Of a stretch of 64,000 nucleotides of DNA, positions 34,913 through 43,739 are shown piece by piece. Positions within the stretch are counted from its first letter, which is position 1; the number at the start of each line of letters is the position of its first letter. The notes below the pieces were generated by a model. The model was not told where the DNA came from. It saw only the letters and a list, made by a program, of their open reading frames with translations, and did not search any database. Position numbers and translations under genes: made by a program. Origin of the DNA: an uncultured Lachnospiraceae bacterium (GTDB taxonomy: Bacteria; Bacillota; Clostridia; Lachnospirales; Lachnospiraceae); the NCBI GenBank assembly GCA_910586615.1, contig CAJUJP010000006.1, positions 50,801 through 114,800 on the forward strand, in the 5' to 3' direction.

Positions 34913-36340
34913 TCAGTCATCATCCTCCATATCCGACTTCGACAGGGAGAAAATAAATTCCGTCCCTACGCCTTCGGTGCTGATTACATTGATATTTTCC
35001 CCGTGGGAGCGGATGATCTCTTTGGTAATGGAAAGTCCCAGGCCGGTGCCTTTTTTATCTTTTCCACGGGAGAGATCGGATTTGTAGAAGCGGTCCCAGA
35101 TCAGCTTCAGATCATCTTTGGGAATACCGATGCCGGTATCCTTGACGCTGACGAAGATTTTGTTATGTTTCTCAGTGGTTTCAAGCTTAATGACAGAATT
35201 ATGGTGGCTGAACTTGATGGCGTTATCCAGCAGATTATAGAGTACTTGCTGGATCTTGTCCATATCGGCCACCACATACATTTCATCGCCTGTCAGCACC
35301 AGTTCGATGGCGATGGTTTTGGCACGGCAGGTGCCCTCAAAAGAGGCCGCCACGTTGCGGATCGTCTTGTTAATGTCGAAATCAGTTTTGTTCAACATGA
35401 TTCCCTTTGTATTCAGATTATTAAGTGTCAGAAGGCTGTTGGTAAGTTTTGTCAGCCGCTCGGTTTCATTTAAAAGGATGGTCAGATATTTTTCATGCAT
35501 TTCGGGCGGAATTGTACCGTCGATCATGGCTTCCAGATAGCCCTTGATGGAAGTCAGAGGAGAACGGAAATCGTGGGAAACATTGGCTACAAATTTCTTC
35601 TGGTCGTCTTCCGCGCGTGCAATCTCGCTGGCCATATAGGAAAGGGTGGCCGCCAGATACCCCATCTCATCCTCGCTTTCCACCGTAAACTCGTAGTGCA
35701 TGTTGCCGCTGGCATACTGCTCTGTGGCTTCGGTGATCTTGCGCAGAGGAATATAAACGATTTCTGTAAAAAAGATCAGGATGATGAGGGACAGCAGGAA
35801 CAGGATGATCAGCATGATGTAGGAAATATTGAGCAGTATATTTGCATCTGCCTGAATACTGCTCATGGAGGCATGGATGACCACATATCCCTTGACTTTG
35901 TAGTCCGAGGAAATGGGGGCGAATACACTGAGCATATCTTCTTCAAAGGTATGAAAAAAATCACCTATCGTGTAATAGGATCCGGCAGTGACAGTGGGAT
36001 CGAAATTTTCGATCACCACTTCATTTTCCACATCCACGGCGGGGGCAGAAGAGTCCAGAATCATACGGCCGGAAGGGTTGATGATCCAGATTGTCGCATC
36101 CAGATAAGTATCCAGCGCGTCTAACTGCATTTTTACAGTTTCCAGAGACACTTCGCTGTTATACAGGTCGGTGGCATAAGTGTTGGCTACCAGTGTGGCT
36201 TCTCTGTAGAGAGAATCGGCAGTTTCTTTTTTCAGATGATCCACAGTCATATTGTAGACAAAAGTCGCCACAACCACAAATCCGAACAGGCCGAAGATAA
36301 TATATGCAAGTATTAATTTCAGATATAACGTTTTTCTCAT
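34913..36340 (-). CDS. Membrane sensor histidine kinase
   Basis: 475 residues. Two membrane helices (LILAYIIFGLFGFVVVATF and IMLIILFLLSLIILIFF) flank an extracellular domain of about 140 residues. Then come a HAMP linker (EIVYIPLRKITEATEQYA), HisKA with NVSHDFRSPLTSIKGYL (His near 255), and HATPase_c with LLDNAIKFS, DTGIGIP and GTGLGLSITKEI. It is the second gene of a two-gene operon behind an OmpR-type regulator (38 bp gap) and surely phosphorylates it. The outside signal is unknown. Confidence 0.94.
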   Translation of the reverse strand: MRKTLYLKLILAYIIFGLFGFVVVATFVYNMTVDHLKKETADSLYREATLVANTYATDLYNSEVSLETVKMQLDALDTYLDATIWIINPSGRMILDSSAPAVDVENEVVIENFDPTVTAGSYYTIGDFFHTFEEDMLSVFAPISSDYKVKGYVVIHASMSSIQADANILLNISYIMLIILFLLSLIILIFFTEIVYIPLRKITEATEQYASGNMHYEFTVESEDEMGYLAATLSYMASEIARAEDDQKKFVANVSHDFRSPLTSIKGYLEAMIDGTIPPEMHEKYLTILLNETERLTKLTNSLLTLNNLNTKGIMLNKTDFDINKTIRNVAASFEGTCRAKTIAIELVLTGDEMYVVADMDKIQQVLYNLLDNAIKFSHHNSVIKLETTEKHNKIFVSVKDTGIGIPKDDLKLIWDRFYKSDLSRGKDKKGTGLGLSITKEIIRSHGENINVISTEGVGTEFIFSLSKSDMEDDD

Positions 36341-36378
36341 TGTTATATGTCATCCTTATCCGGGGTGTGCCCGTTTGG

Positions 36379-37077
36379 TTATTTGGATTCAAATTTGTAT
36401 CCGATGCCCCAGATCGTGGCGATAGACCATTTCTCATGATCTTTGATTTTTTCCCGGAGACGTTTGATATGTACGTCCACTGTGCGCGTGTCGCCGATAT
36501 ATTCATATCCCCAGATCTGATCCAGAAGTTGCTCTCTCGTAAAAACATGGTTGGGCGAGGAAGCCAGGAAATAGAGGAGTTCCAGTTCTTTGGGCGGCAT
36601 CTCAATGGTATTCCCCATGTAGATCACGGAGTAATTGGTCTGGTTGACAATCAGATCGGGATATTCTACGCATTTGATGTCAGAGACCTTTGATTCTGCG
36701 GCGGCCGGTTTGTAGCGGCGCAGAACGGCTTTTACCCGGGCAACCAGTTCTTTGGAGTCAAAGGGTTTCTCCATATAGTCATCGGCGCCCAGTTCGAGGC
36801 CGAGGACTTTGTCAAAAACCTCACCCTTGGCGGACAGCATAATAATAGGCAGAGTAGATTTGGAACGTACCTCCCGGCAGACCTGATAACCGTCAATGCC
36901 CGGCAGCATCAGATCCAGGAGCATCAGATTAGGCTTAAAACTGTCCACAGCACTAAGAGCCGATTCACCGTCATTGACAATCATGGTCTCAAAACACTCC
37001 TTTGTCAGATACAGAGAGATCAACTCTGCAATATTGTTATCATCATCAACGATTAAGATTTTCTGTCTGTTTACCAT
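36379..37077 (-). CDS. OmpR/PhoB-family response regulator
   Basis: 232 residues. The receiver domain has KILIVDDDNNIAEL and the phosphoacceptor Asp in LMLLDLMLPG (about 54), and a Lys in YMEKPFDSKELVARV. The C-terminal winged-helix DNA-binding domain has the block FLASSPNHVFTREQLLDQIWG, close to the family pattern, followed by VDVHIKRLREKI. AAAGGAG precedes ATG 37077; the frame is open to 37206, but that part is repeat DNA and is excluded. First gene of the operon with the histidine kinase. Confidence 0.93.
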   Translation of the reverse strand: MVNRQKILIVDDDNNIAELISLYLTKECFETMIVNDGESALSAVDSFKPNLMLLDLMLPGIDGYQVCREVRSKSTLPIIMLSAKGEVFDKVLGLELGADDYMEKPFDSKELVARVKAVLRRYKPAAAESKVSDIKCVEYPDLIVNQTNYSVIYMGNTIEMPPKELELLYFLASSPNHVFTREQLLDQIWGYEYIGDTRTVDVHIKRLREKIKDHEKWSIATIWGIGYKFESK

Positions 37078-37105
37078 AAACTTCTCCTTTACAGATTTAA
37101 ATATT

Positions 37106-37220
37106 CGAGTTTGCGAAGCAAATCTTGCAAAGATAATTTGCTTTGCAAAGTATAGCCTTCCGCTTATCCGAGTTTGCGAAGCAAATCTCGCAAAGCTAAT
37201 TTGCATCGCAAATTAGCTTT
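37106..37220. repeat. Cluster of short palindromic repeats between mutS2 and the two-component operon
   Basis: CGAGTTTGCGAAGCAAATC occurs at 37106-37124 and 37170-37188. The wider unit, beginning TTCCGCTTATCCGAGTT at 37158, recurs in diverged form at 52922-52958. A perfect inverted repeat of 13-bp arms (AAAGCTAATTTGC/GCAAATTAGCTTT, 37192-37220, ATC loop) overlaps the mutS2 stop codon. All units share a TTTGC...GCAAA core. One piece probably works as the mutS2 3' end, but there is no clear T tract. Confidence 0.65.
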
Positions 37221-39588
37221 TGAATTCCGCAATTGTAACACCTGCGTCACCTTCCCCGAATTCCCCAAGCCGGAAGCTTTTTACGACGCGGTTCTTGCGC
37301 AGGTAATTGTGTACTGCACTGCGCAGTGCGCCGGTTCCTTTGCCGTGAACGATACGGACATTGGGCAGATGGGCCAGATAGGCATCATCCAGGTATTTGT
37401 CCAGTTCCGACAAAGCCTCGTCAACTGTTTTGCCGAGCAGGTTGATCTCGGTGGAAACGGTGTAGGATTTTGACATTTTCAGTTTTCCGGAAGAACTGCG
37501 CTGCATGTTACCTGTGTTAATGGTCTCTTCCTGGGTCAAAACGAGATCACTCAGCAATACCTGGGAGCGGATGATACCGCATTGTACAAAAAGTTTGCCG
37601 TTTTTGTCCGGCAGTGAACTGACAGTGCCTTTTAACCCCATGGAGAGAACCTTGACGCTGTCACCAAGGCGAAGCTGGTTTGGCTTCAGGACTTTATGGG
37701 TCGGCTGGTCATTTTTCAGTGCCAGCTTTTCATTTTTCTCGGAGATCTTGTCCCGTACTTTCTGACGGGATTTTTCCAGATCTTTGATGGAAGAGCCGGC
37801 ACCGGCTTTCTGGAAGGTGCGGATGGTCTCGTCGGCCAGTTCTTTGGCGTTTTGTAAAATTTCACGGGCTTCTTCGTTGGCTTCCCGCAGAATGCGGTCT
37901 CTGGACTGGTCAATTTTCTCCTGCTTGGCTTCCAGGCGCTGCTTTAAAGCTTTCACTTCTTCTTTGTAGGATTCAATCTCGGTCCGCTCTTTTTCAATGG
38001 TCAGGCGGCTGTTCTCCAAATCCGCCAGCAAGTCTTCGAAACTTTCCTTGTCCTCGGCAATATGCCGTTTTGCATCTTCGATGATGTGATCCGGCAGGCC
38101 CAGCTTGGAAGAGATGGCGAATGCGTTACTCTTTCCCGGAATGCCGATGAGCAGCCGGTAGGTGGGCCGCAGAGTCTCCACGCTGAATTCGCAGCAGGCA
38201 TTTTCCACAAATTCAGTGGAAAGGGCATAAACCTTAAGCTCGCTGTAATGTGTGGTGGCCATGGTGCGTATACCGCGGCTGTGGAGATAATCCAGAACCG
38301 AGATGGCCAAAGCAGCGCCTTCTGTGGGATCCGTGCCGGCACCCAGCTCGTCAAAGAGGCAGAGGGAATCGGCATCCGCAGTTTGCAGGATGGAGACAAT
38401 ATTGGTCATATGGGAAGAGAAAGTACTGAGGCTCTGCTCAATACTCTGTTCGTCACCGATGTCTGCATAGACTTCCCGGAAAATCGACAGCTCAGAGCGG
38501 TCAAGCGCCGGTATGTGCAGTCCGGCCTGTCCCATCAGTGTCAACAATCCTACTGTTTTTAAAGAAACAGTCTTGCCGCCGGTGTTAGGGCCTGTGATTA
38601 CAAGAAGGTTAAAATCCGTACCAAGCTGTATATCAATGGGAACTACTTTTTTCTTATCCAGGAGAGGGTGCCGCCCCTGACGGATCCGGATCCGGTGTTC
38701 TGTGTTGAAAACCGGCATGGAAGCGTTCTGTTCCAGCGCCAGAGCGGCTTTGGCGAAGATGAAATCCAAAGTTGTCATTGCCTTCTGGTCATTGGCTAGA
38801 ATTTCCGTATATGCACCCGCCTGGGCACTTAAGCCGGCCAGAATGACATGAATCTCCTCCTGCTCTTTCAGTTCCAGTTCCCTCAGTTCGTTGTTCAGAC
38901 TGACCACAGCCGCAGGTTCGATAAAAAAGGTGGAACCGGTGGAAGACTGGTCGTGCACCATGCCGGGCACCTGTCCCTTGTATTCGGATTTTACCGGAAT
39001 GCAGTAGCGGTTGTTACGCATGGTCACCACGGCATCCTGCAGATAAGTGCGGCAGGAACCGTTGATCATGGAATTTAACTGGGAATGAATGCGGTCGTTG
39101 GTGATGGTCATGCTGCGCCGGATATGTTTCAGTGTTGGACTTGCATCGTCTGCAATCTCATCTTCCGACAGGATACACCGCCGGATCTCATTTGCCAGCG
39201 GTGAAAGCGGCTCTAACAGGTCAAAATATTCGTCCAGAGAGTCGCCGGGTACATCCTCTCTTTCCTTGCGGCCGTATGCCTTGATCCGGTTAACGTTTTC
39301 CAGAAAGGCGGCTATGCGCAGCAGTTCCTCGATGGACAGGACGCTTCCTACTTCCAGGGATTTGATGCACATGCCAAGATCCTTGTTGCCGCCAAAGGAG
39401 GTGGATCCTTTACGAAAAAGATGTCCCAGTGCGTCCGAAGTCTGGGTCTGGGCTGTGCGGATGGCCTCCGGGTCGGTCATGGGAAGAAGGGCAGAGGTCA
39501 GTTTCCGTCCCTGTTCTGAGGTTGCCTTGTCAGTCAGCCTGTCGATGATCTTGTTATATTCTAAAACGCGTAATACTTTACTGTTCAT
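37213..39588 (-). CDS. mutS2: Endonuclease MutS2
   Basis: 791 residues, the normal size. N-terminal MutS-type core and clamp regions are followed by the ATPase with Walker A GPNTGGKTVSLK (near residue 331), the Walker B block SLCLFDELGAGTDPTEGAAL and TTHYSELK. A charged coiled coil spans about 510-620, and a C-terminal Smr nuclease domain (INLLGKTVDEAL, RIVHGKGTGALRSAV) completes it. MutS2 is linked to suppression of recombination and to rescue of collided ribosomes in Gram-positive bacteria; it is not a mismatch-repair MutS. No partner gene is adjacent. Confidence 0.97.
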   Translation of the reverse strand: MNSKVLRVLEYNKIIDRLTDKATSEQGRKLTSALLPMTDPEAIRTAQTQTSDALGHLFRKGSTSFGGNKDLGMCIKSLEVGSVLSIEELLRIAAFLENVNRIKAYGRKEREDVPGDSLDEYFDLLEPLSPLANEIRRCILSEDEIADDASPTLKHIRRSMTITNDRIHSQLNSMINGSCRTYLQDAVVTMRNNRYCIPVKSEYKGQVPGMVHDQSSTGSTFFIEPAAVVSLNNELRELELKEQEEIHVILAGLSAQAGAYTEILANDQKAMTTLDFIFAKAALALEQNASMPVFNTEHRIRIRQGRHPLLDKKKVVPIDIQLGTDFNLLVITGPNTGGKTVSLKTVGLLTLMGQAGLHIPALDRSELSIFREVYADIGDEQSIEQSLSTFSSHMTNIVSILQTADADSLCLFDELGAGTDPTEGAALAISVLDYLHSRGIRTMATTHYSELKVYALSTEFVENACCEFSVETLRPTYRLLIGIPGKSNAFAISSKLGLPDHIIEDAKRHIAEDKESFEDLLADLENSRLTIEKERTEIESYKEEVKALKQRLEAKQEKIDQSRDRILREANEEAREILQNAKELADETIRTFQKAGAGSSIKDLEKSRQKVRDKISEKNEKLALKNDQPTHKVLKPNQLRLGDSVKVLSMGLKGTVSSLPDKNGKLFVQCGIIRSQVLLSDLVLTQEETINTGNMQRSSSGKLKMSKSYTVSTEINLLGKTVDEALSELDKYLDDAYLAHLPNVRIVHGKGTGALRSAVHNYLRKNRVVKSFRLGEFGEGDAGVTIAEFKS

Positions 39589-39817
39589 AGTTTGTTTGTT
39601 CTCCGATAATATATGTTGCCAAATTGTACTGATACGAGATTATCTTATCATAAATGGTGTGGAATTACTATGAAATTGTTACTGCGGTCAACGGGTCAGC
39701 CCACTGCGGGTCAGTCTGCGGGCGGGAGAGGGCCGATACAATAACTTTTGCGTATGGTGTGACTGATGCAGCCCGATTATTATGGTAGATACAAAAAAAT
39801 TTATGGAGGAAATGCGA

Positions 39818-40048
39818 ATGAAAGAACTGTATCTGATCATGCGGGAATTGTTGGAGGTGGAGTATAATCAGAAGTCTCTGTTGTATATCATGGAGATGCT
39901 GGAGACAGCATATAACGAAGGCGAACGGGAAGCTTCCGGTCTGGCAGTCAACGGAGTCAGGTATTACCTGGCGGTCTTACATAAGGATCTGGGAACTGTG
40001 ATCAACAAACTGGATATTTATATGGCGGAAGGGGCAAAGAAGTCATAA
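39818..40048 (+). CDS. Small conserved-looking hypothetical protein
   Basis: 76 residues from MKELYLIMRELLEVEYNQKS, mostly alpha-helical and amphipathic, with no membrane segment. ATG 39818 has GGAGGA seven bases upstream; the frame also runs up to an ATG at 39782. I recognise no family. It ends 70 bp before the convergent XRE gene and shares a terminator hairpin with it. Confidence 0.65.
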   Translation: MKELYLIMRELLEVEYNQKSLLYIMEMLETAYNEGEREASGLAVNGVRYYLAVLHKDLGTVINKLDIYMAEGAKKS

Positions 40049-40075
40049 CTACAACGTGCATCCGGACTCCAAATC

Positions 40076-40123
40076 AAAAAAAGCAGCGCATTTATCCGGT
40101 CAAAGGATAAGTGCCGCTGCTTA
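40076..40123. terminator. Two-way terminator between convergent genes
   Basis: AAAAAGCAGCG...TTATCC pairs with GGATAA...CGCTGCTT around GGTCAAA. There is an A run on the left side and TTATTTT on the right, so it can end transcripts from both sides. Confidence 0.7.
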
Positions 40124-40345
40124 TTTTACAGGATAATCGGTTCGAATATCGCTGGCGCCTGTAATATAATCCATGGATACATCATAGAACCTGGCAAGAA
40201 TCAGGAGGCTGTCAACCGGAATTCTTGTCTTGCCGCTCTCGTAATCTGCATAAGTTCGCTGCCCTATGTGAAGCAGATCCGCAACTCTTTGCTGCGTCAT
40301 GGAATTGTCTTCCCGGATTTCCCTGATCCGTTCATTATATCTCAT
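40121..40345 (-). CDS. XRE-family regulator next to the polymer locus
   Basis: 74 residues, little more than one HTH_3 domain (RIREIREDNSMTQQRVADLL, GQRTYADYESGKTRIPVDSL, LARFYDVSMDYITG). ATG 40345 is preferred because GGAGAG lies seven bases upstream; the frame is open to 40387. It is divergent from the glycosyltransferase operon, and two identical-core dyads lie between the two transcription units. I infer that it represses that operon, itself, or both. Confidence 0.85.
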   Translation of the reverse strand: MRYNERIREIREDNSMTQQRVADLLHIGQRTYADYESGKTRIPVDSLLILARFYDVSMDYITGASDIRTDYPVK

Positions 40346-40464
40346 TGCTGTACTCTCCAAGACATATTTGATAGAAACATATGACATAATGCTGATTCGA
40401 TTGCACTGGCGGATATTGAATCGTTGGTTTTGTGTGTTTAGTATACGTGATTATGAGAAAAGTA

Positions 40465-40493
40465 TTGACAAATAGAGTCATAAACTCTAAACT
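40465..40493 (+). promoter_or_regulatory. Promoter of the surface-polymer operon
   Basis: TTGACA (40465-40470) and TAAACT (40488-40493) with a 17-bp spacer. Operator dyad 1 fills the spacer. Confidence 0.6.
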
Positions 40494-40525
40494 AAGCATG
40501 GAACTTTAAGAGTTATAAACTCTAA
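40473..40525. promoter_or_regulatory. Two operator dyads (AGAGT-N5-ACTCT)
   Basis: Dyad 1 is TAGAGTCATAAACTCTA (40473-40489); dyad 2 is AAGAGTTATAAACTCTA (40508-40524). Both have AGAGT/ACTCT arms with five bases between, and their centres are 35 bp apart. Dyad 1 lies between -35 and -10 of the promoter above, a position expected for a repressor site. Confidence 0.7.
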
Positions 40526-40618
40526 GAAACAAAATCAGAGATTTGGCAATCGGCAATTCGAGTCAAAGCCGGGGATATGTCGCGATTGAAGTAAACTGCT
40601 CTGGCATGGGGGATTAAT

Positions 40619-41860
40619 ATGAAATTGCAGGCCGCGCAGACAAACAGCAGAAAGAAACTGCTTTATGTCATGGGAATCGACTGGAACTGGATTTATCAGA
40701 GACCCCAGATCATAGCCGAATACTTGAGCCGGGATTACGAGGTTACTGTGGTATATCCGGTAAAGCTATGGGATACGCCTGCAGTCCGCAGAAGAAAGAA
40801 AGAGGCACTGCGCTATCTGCGGATATGGACACTGCCTTTTCAGAGGAAGCTTAAGGTGGCCGGATGGGCGGCGGACAGGTATGGCAGTCTGCTTTTGAAA
40901 ATCTGCCGGCATTATCAATATGTCTACATAGATTATCCTTCTTATATAAAATACATTCCGGCGGATTATGCGGGCTGTCTGATCTATGACTGCATAGACG
41001 ACCATGCACAGATGTGCGCAAGTGAAAAGATACGCAGAGAAATAGAGAAAACCGAGCAGGAGGCAGTTTTAAGAAGCAGCCTTCTTGTGGTATCTTCCAT
41101 GAAACTGAAGCGGAGGATAGAAGAACAGTCGGGCGGCAGAAAGGCTGTTCTGGTGCGCAACGGGACGGATTTCAGGAAAGTGTATGATGCAAAAGAAAGC
41201 TGTATCAAAGGGAAGTATACCATAGGGTATATCGGAACGATTGCGGAGTGGTTTGACGAGGAGCTGCTTGCGAAAAGCGCCGGAGAGCATCCGGAATTGT
41301 CCTATCATTTAATCGGTCCGTGTATGGGCATCTCCCTGACGGCACACAGAGGCATCTCTTACGAAGGGGTGGTAGAACATGGGAGACTGCAGTCGCATAT
41401 CAAAGATTATGACTGTCTGATCATGCCCTTTGTTGTAAACGAGATTGTGAAGTCGGTAGATCCGGTCAAACTGTATGATTATATTGCTTTTGGAAAATGT
41501 ATTGTCAGTGTCTGGTATGAAGAACTGAAGCATTTTGAAGATTATGTGTATTTTTATAGAACCTATGAGGAATACGATCAATTGATGAGGAAACTTATCC
41601 GCACAGGATTTCCGCCTAAATATAATGTACATCAGCAGGAGAACTTCCTGGATGAAAACAGCTGGCAGGAAAGATACGGGATGATCGTGGAAGCGATCCG
41701 CCAGACGGATCGGGAGAGGCAGACGGCAGATGAAAGTCATGAGTGTATTCGGAACCAGACCGGAGGCAATCAAAATGTGTCCGCTGGTAAAAGAACTGGA
41801 ACAGGATCCGGCGGTAGAAAGCGTGGTGTGCCTGACGGGGCAGCATCGGGAAATGCTTAA
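40619..41860 (+). CDS. Glycosyltransferase, GT-B fold, family-4-like
   Basis: 413 residues. It opens LLYVMGIDWNWIYQRPQIIAEYL, typical of a GT4-like subgroup, with TIGYIGTIAEWFDEELL and VKLYDYIAFGKCIVSVWYEEL forming the nucleotide-sugar binding half. It should add a sugar to a cytoplasmic lipid-linked glycan. GGGGGA precedes the ATG. Oddly, its last 43 codons overlap the start of wecB by 131 bp in another frame, and that tail (Gly/Ser/Arg/Asn-rich) does not look like folded protein; the natural end may have been lost by frameshift. Confidence 0.85.
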   Translation: MKLQAAQTNSRKKLLYVMGIDWNWIYQRPQIIAEYLSRDYEVTVVYPVKLWDTPAVRRRKKEALRYLRIWTLPFQRKLKVAGWAADRYGSLLLKICRHYQYVYIDYPSYIKYIPADYAGCLIYDCIDDHAQMCASEKIRREIEKTEQEAVLRSSLLVVSSMKLKRRIEEQSGGRKAVLVRNGTDFRKVYDAKESCIKGKYTIGYIGTIAEWFDEELLAKSAGEHPELSYHLIGPCMGISLTAHRGISYEGVVEHGRLQSHIKDYDCLIMPFVVNEIVKSVDPVKLYDYIAFGKCIVSVWYEELKHFEDYVYFYRTYEEYDQLMRKLIRTGFPPKYNVHQQENFLDENSWQERYGMIVEAIRQTDRERQTADESHECIRNQTGGNQNVSAGKRTGTGSGGRKRGVPDGAASGNA

Positions 41861-42845
41861 GCAGGTCATTGATATTTTCGGGATCAGTGTGAAATATAAC
41901 CTGGATATCATGCAGGAAAGACAGACACTGACTACCATCACAACATCTATATTGGAGAAAATGGAAACCGTACTGCAAAATGAAAAACCGGATCTTGTTC
42001 TGGTGCACGGTGATACCACCACTTCTTTTGCGGCAGCGCTGGCGGCATTTTATCAACAGATTCCGGTGGGGCATGTGGAAGCGGGACTGCGTACTTATGA
42101 TAAATATTCTCCGTTCCCGGAGGAAATGAACAGGAATCTGACGGGAAGGATCGCAAATCTGCATTTTGCGCCGACAGAAAATAACTGTAGAAATCTGGCC
42201 CGGGAAAATGTTACCGAAAATGTTTTCAGGACAGGCAATACGGTGATCGATGCTTTCCGCACAACGGTGAGAGAGGAATATCAGTATAAGGATGCCGATC
42301 TGCAGAAAATCAATCTGGAAGGTAAAAGATGCATTCTGATGACGGCCCACAGAAGGGAAAATCTGGGGCAGCCTCTTGTGAATATATGCCGGGCGGTAAA
42401 GGAGATTGTGGAAAAATATCCGGATGTGGAAGTGATCTATCCGGTACATATGAATCCGGCCGTGCGGGATACTGCGGAAAAAGTACTCGGCAACACGAAG
42501 AGGGTACATTTGATCAGACCTCTGGACGTGGAAGATATGCATAACCTGATGGCAAGAAGCTATCTGGTCATGACAGATTCCGGCGGACTGCAGGAGGAAG
42601 CTCCTGCCTGCGGCGTGCCGGTTCTGGTGCTGCGGACGGAAACGGAAAGACCGGAGGCGGTGGAGGCAGGAACAGTCAGGGTTGTGGGAGTAGACAAGGC
42701 GGAAATCTGTCACAGTGCATCGGTACTTCTGGATGATCCCGCGGCATATGAGAAGATGGCAAAAGCCGTCAATCCCTACGGCGACGGTCATGCCGGAGAA
42801 AGGATCGTGAGAGCCGTGCTGGAATGGTATCATGGCGGATCATGA
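41730..42845 (+). CDS. wecB: UDP-N-acetylglucosamine 2-epimerase
   Basis: 371 residues. It interconverts UDP-GlcNAc and UDP-ManNAc, supplying ManNAc for surface polymers. Family motifs: MKVMSVFGTRPEAIKM at the start, VHGDTTTSFAAALAAF, VGHVEAGLRTYDKYSPFPEE, MTAHRRENLGQP, and the C-terminal DSGGLQEEAPACGVPVLVLR with TERPEAVEAGT. GGAGAGG lies 11 bases before ATG 41730. The start lies inside the preceding glycosyltransferase frame. The name wecB/mnaA is used for this family in wall-polymer loci. Confidence 0.95.
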   Translation: MKVMSVFGTRPEAIKMCPLVKELEQDPAVESVVCLTGQHREMLKQVIDIFGISVKYNLDIMQERQTLTTITTSILEKMETVLQNEKPDLVLVHGDTTTSFAAALAAFYQQIPVGHVEAGLRTYDKYSPFPEEMNRNLTGRIANLHFAPTENNCRNLARENVTENVFRTGNTVIDAFRTTVREEYQYKDADLQKINLEGKRCILMTAHRRENLGQPLVNICRAVKEIVEKYPDVEVIYPVHMNPAVRDTAEKVLGNTKRVHLIRPLDVEDMHNLMARSYLVMTDSGGLQEEAPACGVPVLVLRTETERPEAVEAGTVRVVGVDKAEICHSASVLLDDPAAYEKMAKAVNPYGDGHAGERIVRAVLEWYHGGS

Positions 42846-42912
42846 AAACAGCGTAACAGCCGGCCGCCGGGGCGGGCTGTAACAGATCGGAAGTCACAGA
42901 TGGAGTTGTTTG

Positions 42913-43722
42913 ATGACAATGATAAGAAAAATATTAAAACTTGCGGCAGATATCTATGAAGACAGAAAGCTGCTGAAGGATCTTTCCCTGAAAGATGTGA
43001 AAAGAAGGTTTTCCGGCACTTATTTCGGAATGGTATGGGGCGTGCTGCAGCCCCTTTTGACGATCATCGTTTACTGGGCGGTATTTCAGTTCGGCTTCAG
43101 AAGCGGAAATGTGGAAGATGCGCCGTTTGTATTGTGGTTTATTACCGGCATGATCAGCTGGCTTTTTATTTCGGAGGCTTTTCAGACGGCAGCCAACAGC
43201 TTTGTAGAATATAATTATCTGATTCAGAAAGTAAAGTTTAACATTAATATTCTGCCGCTGATGAAAATTCTGTCGAGCTTTTACATTCATTTGTTTTTCC
43301 TGCTGATCGTACTGGTTATCTGTGCTGTTTTCGGATTTTATCCGCGGCTTATGCTGCTGCAGATCGTTTATTACATGTTTGCAGAAGGCATGTTTCTGTT
43401 TGCGTTTTCCCTGATTACGTCCTCCGTGCTGGTTTTTTTCAGAGATTTGAACCAGATTATCAGCATTTTTCTTCTGATGGGAATGTGGGGTACGCCGATC
43501 GCATGGAACATTACTAATTTTCCGGAAAATGTTCAGCGCATTCTGATGCTTAATCCCTTCTATTATCTTGTGGAAGGATACAGGGATGCTGTTCTGGGAC
43601 GGGAATGGTTCTGGGAAAAGCCGGTTCTGGGCATACGGTTCTGGATGGTGACGCTTGTGCTGCTGGTGATCGGTACGAGCGTGTATACACGGCTGAAACC
43701 CTATTTTGCAGATACGGTCTGA
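42913..43722 (+). CDS. ABC-2-type polysaccharide export permease (Wzm/TagG-like)
   Basis: 269 residues with six membrane helices in the ABC2_membrane pattern. The amphipathic N-terminal helix (LKLAADIYEDRKLLKDL) precedes KRRFSGTYFGMVWGVLQPLL, a signature of O-antigen and teichoic-acid exporters, and the ending NPFYYLVEGYRDAVLG is also typical. It would flip a completed lipid-linked glycan to the outer face together with the ATPase encoded next. ATG 42913 has GGAG seven bases upstream. Confidence 0.93.
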   Translation: MTMIRKILKLAADIYEDRKLLKDLSLKDVKRRFSGTYFGMVWGVLQPLLTIIVYWAVFQFGFRSGNVEDAPFVLWFITGMISWLFISEAFQTAANSFVEYNYLIQKVKFNINILPLMKILSSFYIHLFFLLIVLVICAVFGFYPRLMLLQIVYYMFAEGMFLFAFSLITSSVLVFFRDLNQIISIFLLMGMWGTPIAWNITNFPENVQRILMLNPFYYLVEGYRDAVLGREWFWEKPVLGIRFWMVTLVLLVIGTSVYTRLKPYFADTV

Positions 43723-43739
43723 GGGAGCAGAGAAAGAGA

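Noticed and set aside
34793..35473. Plus-strand frame of 226 codons opposite the histidine kinase
   Set aside because: Shadow of the kinase gene, whose HisKA/HATPase motifs are unmistakable.
37106..37196. Possible CRISPR-like direct repeat
   Set aside because: Only two units 64 bp apart, themselves palindromic, with no spacer series and no cas genes.
37078..37206. N-terminal extension of the OmpR-type regulator
   Set aside because: The extra codons come from the palindromic repeat cluster (repeating FARFASQTRI) and AAAGGAG clearly marks ATG 37077.
41616..42833. Minus-strand frame of 405 codons opposite wecB
   Set aside because: Length comes from codon bias of wecB on the other strand; His/Phe/Arg-rich with no domain, while wecB is certain.
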